Below, one piece after another: positions 1 to 9,961 of a stretch of DNA of 64,000 nt (the stretch's first letter is position 1; the number at the start of each line of letters is the position of its first letter). Both the position numbers and the translations under genes were made by a program. Source of the DNA: Haliclona indistincta (lineage: Eukaryota > Porifera > Demospongiae > Haplosclerida > Chalinidae); the NCBI GenBank assembly GCA_964017065.1, contig OZ024786.1:5867781-5931780 (forward strand), written 5' to 3'. Under the pieces are notes generated by a model, which saw only the letters and a program-made list of their open reading frames with translations, made no database searches and was not told the DNA's origin.

Positions 1-424
1 TGAGAGTGAGCGTCATAGACGGAAAAAATTGGGACAATAGCAAGGCGGCGGGCTCCGGAAGGCCATCAAAAATAACTAGATAAGTTATGGATTTTGTGGA
101 GAAACAAATAAGAAGGGACAATGAGACAACAGCACACCAGCTAAAAAGCTGGTTACTGATGCCGGCATCAGCATCAGTCTAAGTACAATCTTGCGTTGGC
201 TAAACTGCACTGGGCTTATTCAGAGAGAGCGATATTGCCAGCTCATAAGAGATGCCAACAAGCAAAAGAATCTTGATTTTTCCAAGGCTCAGCTGAATGA
301 CCAACTTGATAATGTGATATTCACAGATGAGTGCACGATTCAGATGGAATCTCATAAAACATTCTGTTGCCAAAAGAAAGGCGAAGCTCCTAAGCAAAAG
401 CCAAGGTATGATAGTATCTATTAA
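1..424 (+). pseudogene. Tc1/mariner transposase, N-terminal relic
   Basis: The first 80 bases read as the end of a Tc1-type helix-turn-helix (GSGRPSKIT, with a basic RHRRKK stretch before it). After a frame change, codons from 191 to 424 give the second helix-turn-helix and the start of the catalytic core, including FTDEC at about 321-335, the usual context of the first catalytic aspartate. The remaining D and D/E motifs are missing, the frame is broken near base 80 and the left part lies outside the window. A second copy of the N-terminal segment lies at 13149-13240. The protein would cut and paste DNA at TA sites; this copy cannot. Family assignment is from motif memory and is fairly secure. 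Confidence 0.75.
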
Positions 425-546
425 AGCAAACTGTGTATTTATATGATATGATTAACAATAATTACTTACCTCGTCAGACCAAAATACCCATTGAAAGAGC
501 ACGTGTGTGATATGCTAAAGTGTATGATTGTTTGCTCATGTCTGGA

Positions 547-700
547 GTTGTGTACACAAATGAAGTATACAATCAAATGACTACTTCAATGATGGAAATA
601 GTGGAAAACCCATAATGTACATCATAATCACTGAACAAGACATCTATATAGTCCTTGTGCACCATTGTGTGGTCACAAGTGGGCCATGCAACAACATCAA
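547..700. repeat. dispersed repeat, copy 1 (partner at 8336-8490)
   Basis: A stretch of 62 bases (617-678) is identical to 8414-8475, and similarity extends on both sides. In both places it lies a few hundred bases upstream of the same gag-like block, so it probably belongs to the same retroelement, perhaps as LTR or leader sequence. Confidence 0.7.
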
Positions 701-1091
701 ACTGATATCTGAAAGCAGGTAAGTATGTATGTGCATACATTTTAAACACAAGAAAAACGGCCATGAATAACATTATAATTATTTTAGTTACAGTTATTTG
801 AACATGGAACATGGCACATGGTCAAACAGGTGCATCAACTATCTCTAAAATAATGTATGGTTTTGGATGCTGTTTTTGATTGAAAACATGCTGGAAGGAC
901 GAACAGATAGGAATGACCAGTGAAGGGGATAGGAATTGTCGCGTGAATATATCAAATGAAAATTGTTATGAACAGGAAATAAATTATTGTAAAGAAAGAC
1001 ACCTACATCAAATGGCCAAGACATTTATTATCAATTCAGTGTGGTGTAAAGTGCACGACCAGAGCGTCGACGCTGGCAAATCCTCAGGGAC

Positions 1092-1725
1092 ACAGAGTGT
1101 CCCGAGAAGCGCCAATTCCACGAGTTATAGAACTCAACTGGACGACCACGTACTCACTGAGATTAGAAAAATTAATCCTTCCGTACGGACTATTGCCGAC
1201 AGAGTCGGCGTCCTCGAATCGGAGCGACGAGCTTATCGCGCAGCCCCGCCAATGACCAAAAGACGAGCGACAGAGTCGCGCTCCTGGGCGAGCTGTATGG
1301 ACGAGGAAGCCTCAGAGCCAGGTACCCTCTCCAACGAAGAGCGGGAAGAGACCGCGCAAGGACCACTGTGCTGTCAGAGGAAAATATGGCCTTGCTCACC
1401 ACTTCCTTTGGCAGCACCATCCCAAACAGAGTGAGGAGAAGGAACCGCAACGCGTTTCCAACACCAGAGGTGGAGGCGGCGCGTTGTCCCAAGCTCGACC
1501 CTGTCTTCAGGACAAAGTCCGTTAAGGCAGAGGCCAAATCAGCGGACGGTGAGCTTGCCCGCATCCAGGCGTTTGTCCACGATCCAGTCGGTCCGATGGT
1601 CGAACTGCTCCTCGGATTAGATGCGGAGACAGAGTCCCAACTCTCGCTTGAGGACACCAGAGTAGCTTTGTCTGATGCCATCAAGCTACTGGGCAATGCG
1701 TCCACTCGGATATCAAAACTGAGAA
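1092..1725 (+). pseudogene. retroelement gag-like ORF, copy 1
   Basis: Two reading frames (from about 1092, then from 1368) encode a polar protein with a heptad-like start (QLDDHVLTEIRKIN, then VRTIADRVGVLES) and a second part ending in DAIKLLGNASTRISKLR. The same protein is encoded at 8593-9224. I recall similar proteins upstream of reverse transcriptase in DIRS-like or other non-vertebrate retroelements, where they act as the structural (Gag-like) ORF, but no catalytic motif is visible to prove it. The segment is more GC-rich than its surroundings, as if inserted. The frame changes near 1250-1370, so it is not functional as it stands. What is certain is that it is a two-copy protein-coding relic. 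Confidence 0.5.
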
Positions 1726-1960
1726 TCAAAATTGCTATTGCTCAAGAGAAGCAAAATAAATATCACGATTTCAAGCATGGTGCTGTTTCCTGCTTTAAAG
1801 TAGGATCGGTTGTGTTGAAGAAGGTTTTCACACACAAAAGGCGGCGAAGAGGAAAGCTGGACTATCAGTTGGAAGGGACATTCAAAGATACAAAGTCCCT
1901 TGGAAAAGGTTTATTCCATCTAACAGACACTCAAGAAATCAGAGTATGTTGTAATTGTTT
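1726..1960 (+). pseudogene. Ty3/gypsy-type integrase C-terminal tail, fused in frame
   Basis: In the frame opened at 1368 the gag-like sequence ends after SKLR and continues without a stop into a basic segment. It contains EKQNKYHDFKHG, FKVGSVVLKK and KLDYQLEG, followed by LGKGLFHL. This matches the C-terminal, RNA/DNA-binding tail of gypsy-type integrases (QxxYYDxKH, FxVGxxVL, GKL and GP motifs). No integrase core precedes it, so two unrelated retroelement pieces have been joined. The open frame runs to 2003. Assigned by motif pattern only. Confidence 0.6.
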
Positions 1961-2003
1961 TTGCATTAACTGTACCCTATATTTTAATAGAGGCTATTGT
2001 TGA

Positions 2004-2984
2004 GATCAGTGGTAGTGTTGATCTATTGAACAGACCATAACTGACATTCAGGATCATCTTAAGGCTGTAGTGGAGGGTACAAAACCATGTCCTAATAGGC
2101 AAATACTTCTATCAAATGGTCGATGAAAACAAAGACAAAAAATAAAGGACTCGGCTATGGGTGAATAACTTCAACACTACTCCAGTGAAGAGCTATAACT
2201 CTTTAACCACTGAAAAGTTGTAAAATTACAACGCTACTTAATATTCATGGTAAATGACCACTTATTAATAATTTATTAATAACACAAGTTATAATGGTTA
2301 TTGTACAGGAAATGAGATGCAGGCGGCATTCAAGTACCATGAAACCACCCCTTTGTCGGCTTGGAGGCGGAACCTTCATCTTTACAAGTTTTCGGTGTCG
2401 GCCCTTTGAGGATCAAAGGATCCGACCCTGTGAAGAACATTTTTTAAGAGACAGATATGAACTGTGTGAATGATAAGATATGTTTGTAGTGTCTGTGCGT
2501 GTCTAGCCGAAGGTGCCTGAGCCGCTTGCAAGAGGAAGAAGCGAGCTAACTAGCTACACTAAATTCTGTCTATCGGTCAATGGCAAGCATTCAGAACTTG
2601 TAGGAATTAATGGCGCAGTCATTTAAATGTACCTGGATAGCTACAATCAGCCACACAATCCGGAAAAGCTGAGTACAAAGCCCCTCAAAATCCGCCATAG
2701 TTCAAGACAAACAGAAACCACGCCTACAACGACACGCCCAACAACGAGCTGACGTCTACAGGTCGTCAAGGCATGGGTGAACGTCAAGTGCTCCACCCCA
2801 GCTAGCTCAGATGTCAAAGAGATAATCACAATAATTCTAAACTACCAAAAATAATAATCTTTACCACAGCTGGAAGATCTAATCAAAACACTGATTGAAG
2901 AAATACAGATAGATATACGATCCAGCGAGAAGGGTTGTAATTAGAAAGAAGACAATTCCATCTCCTCGAGCTCATATGAAGAGG
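2004..2984. other. no gene recognised
   Basis: Non-coding as far as I can see. Stop codons are frequent on both strands. Around 2330-2450 and 2640-2830 the base composition is less AT-rich, without a recognisable product. Confidence 0.5.
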
Positions 2985-3915
2985 TTATGGGTACATTAAA
3001 ACCTGCTTTCTTTCGGAATGGAGATGACAACCCGAGTCACTACTAACTAGTAGTTGGATCATCAGGTGTGCCATTCGAAGGCACTGGAAGCATTCCTTAA
3101 AGAATACAGTGCCTCGCCGAGCAAGATACACTTGTAGAACATGTCCAAAATAAACCCACAAATATGGGGCTCAAAACATGGGTATTAGCTGACTCTGAGA
3201 CCGGGTATACCTGGAATTTCAAGCTCTACACAGGGAAGGATGGTGACATAGACGATGGAGCTCTGTTGGGAGAAAGAGTTGCAATGAAGCTGTCAAAGAC
3301 ATATGGAATCGAGGCAATAATGTCTACTTTGACAATGATAATTGTTACAAATCTCCCTCCCTGGTGCTCAAACTAGAGGAAAAGAGCACTGGTTGATGTA
3401 GTACTGTCAAAATAAATAGAAGAAGAATACCACAAGCTATTCAAAGGAGGTGCTTGAAAAATATTCATACCGATTATTGGAGTAAAATGGGTGTGGTAAC
3501 AGGTCTAAGCATCATTCACACAGAAGTAACGACAAATATTACAAGATAAAATGCAGAGTAGAAGGTGTGGTATTGATTTAAAAACCCAGAAAGATTGTCG
3601 AGTATAATAAGTTCATGGGAGAACTTGAAAAATCAGAACAACTAGTGACATGCTATGGATTCTACCAGAAGTGGTGGAAAAGAGTATTCTTTCACCTCTT
3701 TGACATTACTTTGGTAAATGCCTATCTAGCATACAATGCCACAATAACAGATAGACGACTCACGCATCGAGTTAAGGATGGAGGTTGCTAAAGCGCTGAT
3801 AGAAATAAGTAGCCAATCTGTGATGCTTGCAGGTGCAAGCCAAGAGACTTTTGTGTCTGCTCCAGGAGGGACACCAAGCAAATGTAATCCAGCTATCAAT
3901 GTTGTACACACAAAA
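2985..3915 (+). pseudogene. piggyBac transposase relic
   Basis: Four short frames in the correct order match the catalytic domain of piggyBac transposases (DDE_Tnp_1_7). They are KTWVLADSETGYTWNFKLYTGK (in two parts, about 3170-3236); VYFDNDNCYKSPSLVLKLE (about 3320-3375), which carries the aspartate of the family's FDNF/YFDN motif; IVEYNKFMGELEKSEQL with the following KWWKRVFFHLFDITLVNAY (3600-3735); and RMEVAKALIE near 3775. At least three frameshifts and several stops separate them. A short N-terminal stretch is visible near 3000-3160. The intact enzyme excises and inserts at TTAA; this copy is dead. A second, different piggyBac relic lies at 37160-37490. Confidence 0.8.
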
Positions 3916-5013
3916 GCACTACAAGTAACATAACATTATTCTATACAAGTGTACACACTGAATTGTACGATTAAAGTGTGTCAGCCGGGCTCAGTGATGG
4001 TGACATGGATGCTATTGCTCAGCTAGTCTATTAAGCGTTTTTGTTTGTTTAGAAGAAAAGCAAAACTATGGTGACATTATCGCTATATATGATACGTGTG
4101 ATGCCTGTAATATTTGAGCATCCTTCCAATCATAAAAAATATATACTCAAGTTATGTCCTTTTAACTATGAAGAATAGTTCTGTAACTTACCTTCAGTTG
4201 ATGTCAACAATCTTGCTCAATTACTTCACTAAGTATACTTGTCTAGTGCAACCCGAAGAGTCATAGCTGCGTTGGGTACGTATACCCATTGCCATGTCTT
4301 TGTACTGAAGATAAATGTACTGAAGGCATGTGTAGAAGAAATGGAATGTGTGATATCTGACCGTCACTTTTCTGTTTTCAAGTACTATAACCAACCAAAA
4401 TTATGAAAAAGATTCATTATCTGTATACAAACAGTAATACAATAATAATAGTACTGACGTGTACAATCTGGTAATATTCAATAATTATACATGTAAGCAA
4501 TCATGATAAGAAGCGAAATTTGGTTTGACAGCATGCAATATTGTCAAAGTCAGGAGCTAGGCCGACATGAAGCTTTGCCTTTTGATATTTGCCAACCGAT
4601 CGTGAAGAGGCGTGGTCAACCAATTATGATAAATTCAAATTTTTAATAATAATTATTATTAATGAATATAACTACATGACGCAATGACACAATATGACGT
4701 AATATGACGAAATGTGACTCGGTGGGTGGGTGGGTAGAGCAGCAATGTAAAAAAAACGGCCTGGTGTCGTAGATTTTAGCAACTGGGACCCCCCGACTAT
4801 AACTAATAATTTCTCATTTTCTCATCACTAATAATTTTTCATTTTTGGTGTCACTGTTGTGAGGCAAATTCACACCTTCATTATGTATGCTAAGGAATTA
4901 AATGCTCTCACCTCTTGATCCCTCAGAATATGACCCTGAGGAGGAGGGGGAGGAACCGCAGCACAAAAAAAAATTTATGATGAATTGGTCGAAGTTGCGC
5001 CCTCGATAATCAA
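3916..5013. other. no gene recognised
   Basis: AT-rich sequence without a convincing frame. Around 4685-4740 there is a run of near-repeats of the form TGACGTAATATGACG. Nothing else stands out. Confidence 0.5.
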
Positions 5014-5472
5014 ATGGAAGCACTTGGTTTATCACAGAGTGGTGTCAAATGGAACTTCAATATAATTTTTAGAATATTGTGGAAAAAATTGCCACTCCCA
5101 AAACTACAGTATCCAACAAAGTACAGCTACCTTAAACAAGCACAGGCTTTGTTACAAAAGAAATGCGAACGAAGCACTGCTCGTAAAGAAATGCCTTGGA
5201 TTGTGGTATTCTGGTGTTTGGCTCATGGATTGGAGCTAGCAATAGATGAGATGCTACTTAGAATGTACAATATTCTATTTTTCACTTTCAAGCATCACAT
5301 TGATAAGAAACCAGCAGAGTATAAATTTAGTTTCTATCGCAAACAACACAAGCAGTTATACTTTGATGAGACCTTGCAGAAGTGGAATCAGCGACTGTGT
5401 AGTGGTGCCCACTGGGACGGGCGCCATCAAAGAGCAGGCCAGAGCAGTCCCCTCCTCTTGTGTTTCATTTGA
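5014..5472 (+). pseudogene. hAT-like / KIAA1586-like protein fragment
   Basis: An open frame of 152 codons contains VFWCLAHGLELAIDEMLLRMYN, close to the CxAHxLxL segment of hAT-type transposases and their domesticated relatives (the zinc-finger KIAA1586/DUF4371 group). Flanking residues WNFNIIFR and LYFDETLQKW fit the same family loosely. Nothing before or after continues the domain, and the C-terminal dimerisation region is absent. It is probably one surviving exon-sized piece of a transposon or transposon-derived gene. The match rests on a single motif. Confidence 0.45.
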
Positions 5473-6394
5473 ATTATGTCGAGTGATAGTTGTGCAACAA
5501 TACTAACTATTGGCTACACTGAGTGATGTGTGGTTATGTAATACCAGTAACCAATGGATCAAGGTACTTCATAATTAAAATGAATGATTTCAGTACTAAT
5601 TATAAGAAACAGCATTACTTGTATGTAGATCACTAAGTTTACCACAATAGTATCAGAACGTCTACAGCTTGATCAGCTTGAGAGAGATATTTATGAGAAC
5701 ACTTGTAAAAATTGTAAACTGATCAGTATGTTCATGCATTACAGCATACTTCACTATTATTGTTAGGAAAGGATGATTCAAGCGACATCCATGCACATGG
5801 ATTGAACTATGCAGTGGTGATGGAGCAAATGGAGCAGTAAATGGAATGCCAGTTGGAGTACTTAGCGGGGCAGCCTGTGAATTTGTTGGTGCAAGAGACA
5901 GTGGAACAATTGGTAGAGAAACCGTGATTGCAGTTGCCTTGATACATGTGGGTTCATAATTATTTACTATAAAGCGCTATCCTTTAGCTACAGTTTGGTA
6001 CTAGCACCAATCTTCAGAGGACTATGGAAGCAAAGTTACGAGCGTTTGTTTGCAGGTAACTGAATTCAGCCATTATACGTGATACAGAGCGTTGCTATGG
6101 CGATTATTTGATGAGCGTGAACACGGCTGCACGAAGAACACAATGGCGAGTCGAGTAGCTACAGCGCTCTGGCAAGAGATAGCTTCGATAAACTACTGCT
6201 GCTAGCCACCAGGGCTTCATCAATGAATACTTTGGTGATCCATCTGAAAATCTCTCTGTATGCAATGAATAAAAACAGCACATGAATAATGTTGAACTAT
6301 CACAACAAAGACAATGATTTAAATCGGGAAGGTGATTATGACATCTCTTTACAAGGTAAGGCTTCACTGTATTACACACACTAATACTGCTAGC
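5473..6394. other. no gene recognised
   Basis: No supported coding sequence. Short open frames exist on both strands near 6104-6379 but lack motifs and splice context. Confidence 0.45.
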
Positions 6395-7620
6395 TATGCA
6401 GCTGCTTCGAGTGACTCTGATCTTGTTGCTGAACCAAGATGTAGTGAGGAACTTTCACTCAATGAATCTGTTGTCACTATGCCTTGTTGCTCCAATACAC
6501 CATCTCCTGAATTTGAGAGTAAGTTTATGAACATTAATAAATTGTATGATAATTATTTGCTATTGTGTTACAGGTGAAGATGAAACTGATGTAACTGACA
6601 ACGACAATGCTCAAGGTACGTAGACTGCTTGGTACAGTAGGCTGCAAGTGTGAGCCTTCTCCCAAGAAAACTCCAAGTTGCCAGCAATTCCTAGTAGAGT
6701 ACTATCGTGAGATGCGAGGGTGTTATCTTGAGCTGAGAAGGGAGGAAAAGGACGTACTACTAATGGGACAAATTACAGCAATGACTAACAGCAGCGATCA
6801 GGTCAGCACTGAGAACACGCACAAGGATGCAGAGAGACAGAGATCAAGAGGAACTTTCTTCCATGAAGCGAAACACGTGTGTTTTCCACTCCACAGGTAA
6901 AGAACAGTACGCCAACATGAAGAGCAGCTGCAGTGAGAATGGCATTGCACCTAGGGTGCATGGCAACCTGAGGCATCCAGATCAAAGCCAGTATTTTTAG
7001 GGCCATTTGCCCAATGTAATCATGCTTCTGCTTCGAGGATCTGAGTGGTGCAGAGAGGTGTGTTCGAACATCTCCTTCATCTCTCTGTACCACTGGGCCG
7101 TGCGAAGCAGACGAAACAGGGTATTTCATTTTAGAAACATGCTGTTTCTCCTGTGTGGCCAATACTCCAAAGCTCATTTAGCAAATTCAAGGGTGATCGG
7201 GAAATATTAACTCTTGTTTGCTAAAAACAAGTGGAAGTTAACTAGAAGGCTTCCAGTGAAATCACTGACCTTTGATGATGTGTTTCACATAGTTTCTTTC
7301 ATCAGGAACTATTCGGAAGACCTGTTACCAGGACGCATCCCTGGGTACAAGCGTTCAGATCTGCAGTTGCTCCCATGCAGTACGACCGAATCTCGAGTGT
7401 GGAAGCTGTACCAATGCCTGAGAGCTGTCTAACTGTCGTGCGGTAGTATACACTTCCTTTTGTCGAATCTGGACGATTATTCTGCCCATGATCGTGCTAG
7501 CTAAGCCACACACAGATCCGTGTGCAGAGTGTGAGATTGGAAGAAGCGCCAGCAGATTGAAGAGCACATTTCATCTCCTTCGGAAGCTGGCAAGTCTTTC
7601 TTTCAAAGAGATATAGGGCA
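6395..7620 (+). pseudogene. decayed gene of a multi-copy invertebrate protein family, function unknown
   Basis: Acidic leading exons can be hand-spliced (about 6399-6519, then 6574-6616). They run into GCKCEPSPKKTPSCQQFL and LRREEKDVLLMGQITAM (to about 6890), then KEQYANMKSSCSENG with PRVHGN (about 6897-6960). After about 240 bases of unrelated sequence the protein resumes with FDDVFHIVSFIRNYSEDL and LLPGRIPGYKRSDLQLLP (7270-7380), and in another frame ILPMI with TDPCAECEIG (7470-7540). I recall this family (LLPGRxPGYxRxDxxLLPSS, then a CxxC pair) as an uncharacterised, high-copy protein in cnidarian and sponge genomes, probably transposon-borne. Several frameshifts make this copy dead. I give it no function. 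Confidence 0.55.
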
Positions 7621-8335
7621 AATTAGTATTCTGTGGCATCGTCCGAGTGGGTATAGTGGGCTGGCTGTAAGCCTTCAATTTAAAGCTTCGAAAAAACTCA
7701 GAAGTTTATATTGCTTTCAAAGACACCTTTCCAAGTCAAAAAATTGGATTGTCAAAGTTTGCTGAGCTTAGACCTCCACACTATGCTGGGGCTAGTGGCA
7801 GTCACTCAGTGTGTGTGTATGCACTAAAAACATCGAAATGTTAAGTTAATGTTTCTAGGAGCAAAATTATGCTGGTAGGGCAGGATTGCACTTCATTATG
7901 GCAAGGCAGTGATGATATTATGAGGGCAAACTAATAGCCCCTAGAATAACGAAAGTATGTCATTTAGGTGAATGTGCCTACTGCCCAGAATTTGTGAATG
8001 CAAACCCACAACCAACTAAGGCTTGTTAAACTTTCTCATCTGAGGAACATACACCTAGATGAAAACCAAGTCGATACTATTACTTAAAATATTTTTCACT
8101 TAAAGAGTGTGTAAATTGCATGATGGCCATAGAAATCGGAGCATACTTGGTGGGAGTTGACGAGCGTCGCGTCTTTTGACAAGCTCATTGCATGAACATG
8201 AAGATGTTCAGAATAGCTAAACTACCTTTTGTACTTGATTTACCTATAGTACCAACCAGTTTATCGGTAACAAGCTCTCAGAGCAAAGAGATTAGGGACT
8301 TCAAAGAATGGTGTGAGGATGTCAAAACCTGGAGT
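7621..8335. other. no gene recognised
   Basis: No convincing frame or repeat; ordinary AT-rich sequence. Confidence 0.45.
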
Positions 8336-8490
8336 TATGTACACAAATCAAGTATACGATCAAAGCAAGACAAACGACTACACACAAGCCTTCAATAATG
8401 GAAAAGCATTAAAGTACATCATAATCACTGAACAAGACATCTATATAGTCCTTGTGCACCATTGTGTGGTCACAAATAGGCCTTGGCAGC
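8336..8490. repeat. dispersed repeat, copy 2 (partner at 547-700)
   Basis: Positions 8414-8475 are identical to 617-678, with looser similarity from about 8336. The repeat lies about 100 bases before the second gag-like block, in the same order and orientation as copy 1. Confidence 0.7.
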
Positions 8491-8592
8491 AGTAAATTAA
8501 GCAGCGAACTCTATAGTTATTTGAACATGGTATAGAGTGTATTCATCAGCCATCAACTTGAAAGTTTTTGATGCCGAGCCTCTCCGAGTCAA

Positions 8593-9224
8593 ACAGAGTG
8601 TCCCGAGAAGCGCCAAGTCCACGAGACAGAGAACTCAGCTGGACGACCACGTCCTCGCTGAGATCAGAATAATCAACGCTTCCGTACGGACTATTGACGA
8701 CAGAGTTGGCGTCCTCGAAAGCGTTAATTATTCTGATCTCGGCGAGGACGTGGTCGTCCTCGAAAGTAACCATATACCTTGGAAATTGTCACCCCGTATT
8801 AATGTCAGTGTTGGAATCGTGGACCTGGAAGATTGTTGCTCTGGAATACTGTTGAAATGACGATATTCGCACTCGAAGAGAATGTGCAAGGACCATTGTG
8901 CTGTCAGAGGACAACATGGCTTTGCTGACCTCCTCCTTTGGCAGCACCATCCCGAACGGAGTGAGAAGGGACCGCAACGCGTTTCCAACTCCAGAGGTGG
9001 AGGCCCAACTCTCGCTTGAGGACGCCAGAGTAGCTGTGTCTGATGCCATCAAGCTACTGGGCAATGCGTCTGCTCAGATATCCAAACTGAGGCCCAAGAA
9101 GATCCTCAAGGCAGTGAATCCGGACATCCAAGATCTTGCCGAGGAGGACATCATCCAAGAGGCAGCCCCAAACTTATTTGGAAGAGAATTTGAGGACAAG
9201 ATGAAGGCGAGCAAAATTATTTAA
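8593..9224 (+). pseudogene. retroelement gag-like ORF, copy 2
   Basis: The same protein as at 1092-1725: QRTQLDDHVLAEIRIIN (about 8625-8680), then MLSEDNMALLTSSFG from 8898 to the C-terminal LLGNASAQISKLR. It continues further than copy 1 with KKILKAVNPDIQDLAEED and APNLFGREFEDKMK, ending at 9224. This longer C-terminus is what reminds me of DIRS-type Gag-like ORFs of non-bilaterian animals. About 130 codons present in copy 1 between PEVEA and QLSLED are deleted or were never present, and the frame is disturbed by the inverted duplication at 8641-8759. Not functional. Family call is from memory. Confidence 0.55.
8641..8759. repeat. inverted duplication, 41-bp arms
   Basis: Bases 8641-8681 and 8719-8759 are reverse complements at 39 of 41 positions, around a 37-base spacer. 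The left arm is the native gag-like coding sequence, since it matches copy 1 at 1140-1180. The right arm is therefore an added, inverted copy. Confidence 0.9.
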
Positions 9225-9961
9225 GCTCATTTCGGAAGCAGCAACCACCAACCAACTACGAATAAGTTTTTACGTGGTTAAAAGGAAGAAGCCAGGCATA
9301 TCAGATAGAAATGGTAAACACTATATCCTGGTGTTCTCAGAGCAGTTAGACAAAGAAAGCTAGCCCAAGCAAAAAGGAGTGCATCTGAGTGTACTGGGAA
9401 CAGAGACACGAGATCTATCGTCTAGTGCATTTAAACCATAGCTGGGGTTTAACAAAAGAAGCACCATAGGTTGGTACGGAGGCCAGCGAAGACATGTTCG
9501 AAGTCAAAGTCGAGTGATGACACTACTTTTGTTGTGGTTATTAACAATGTGGTTAATTAGTGGTATCATAAGACATTCTGAGAAATTTTACTTGATTCAG
9601 AACACTAGTAATTGACCACCCAATTGTTATGTACTTGTTACATACGATTTTGATATTTTCATTATTATAATACAGATTATGTTTGCATCAAGAAATTCAC
9701 AAGGGTTCTCCTTGACTGGATTTCAGTGCTACAACATTTCTCACTTAACAGGAGCCCATAACGAGAAGGAGCGTCCAACGTGCAGGACCAACCTATGACC
9801 AAAATCCTTAAGTAGGAAATCCATATATGGGGACCGCTGTGTAAACTGTTGGGTTAACATTAATGATTTCATAACTACTTCGTTTTCGTAGTAACATACG
9901 TACACAACCACGAGTACGAGTACGATCGAGTGCTAGTTCAGCGGTACGTGGTGCATAAAGT
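9225..9961. other. no gene recognised
   Basis: No supported coding sequence. The first 100 bases may still be degraded 3' sequence of the gag-like block (TTNKFLRG can be read near 9250-9275). Confidence 0.4.

Noticed and set aside
1190..1729. 179-codon minus-strand ORF opposite the gag-like block
   Set aside because: The plus-strand frames are conserved between the two copies; the minus frame is not and has no motif.
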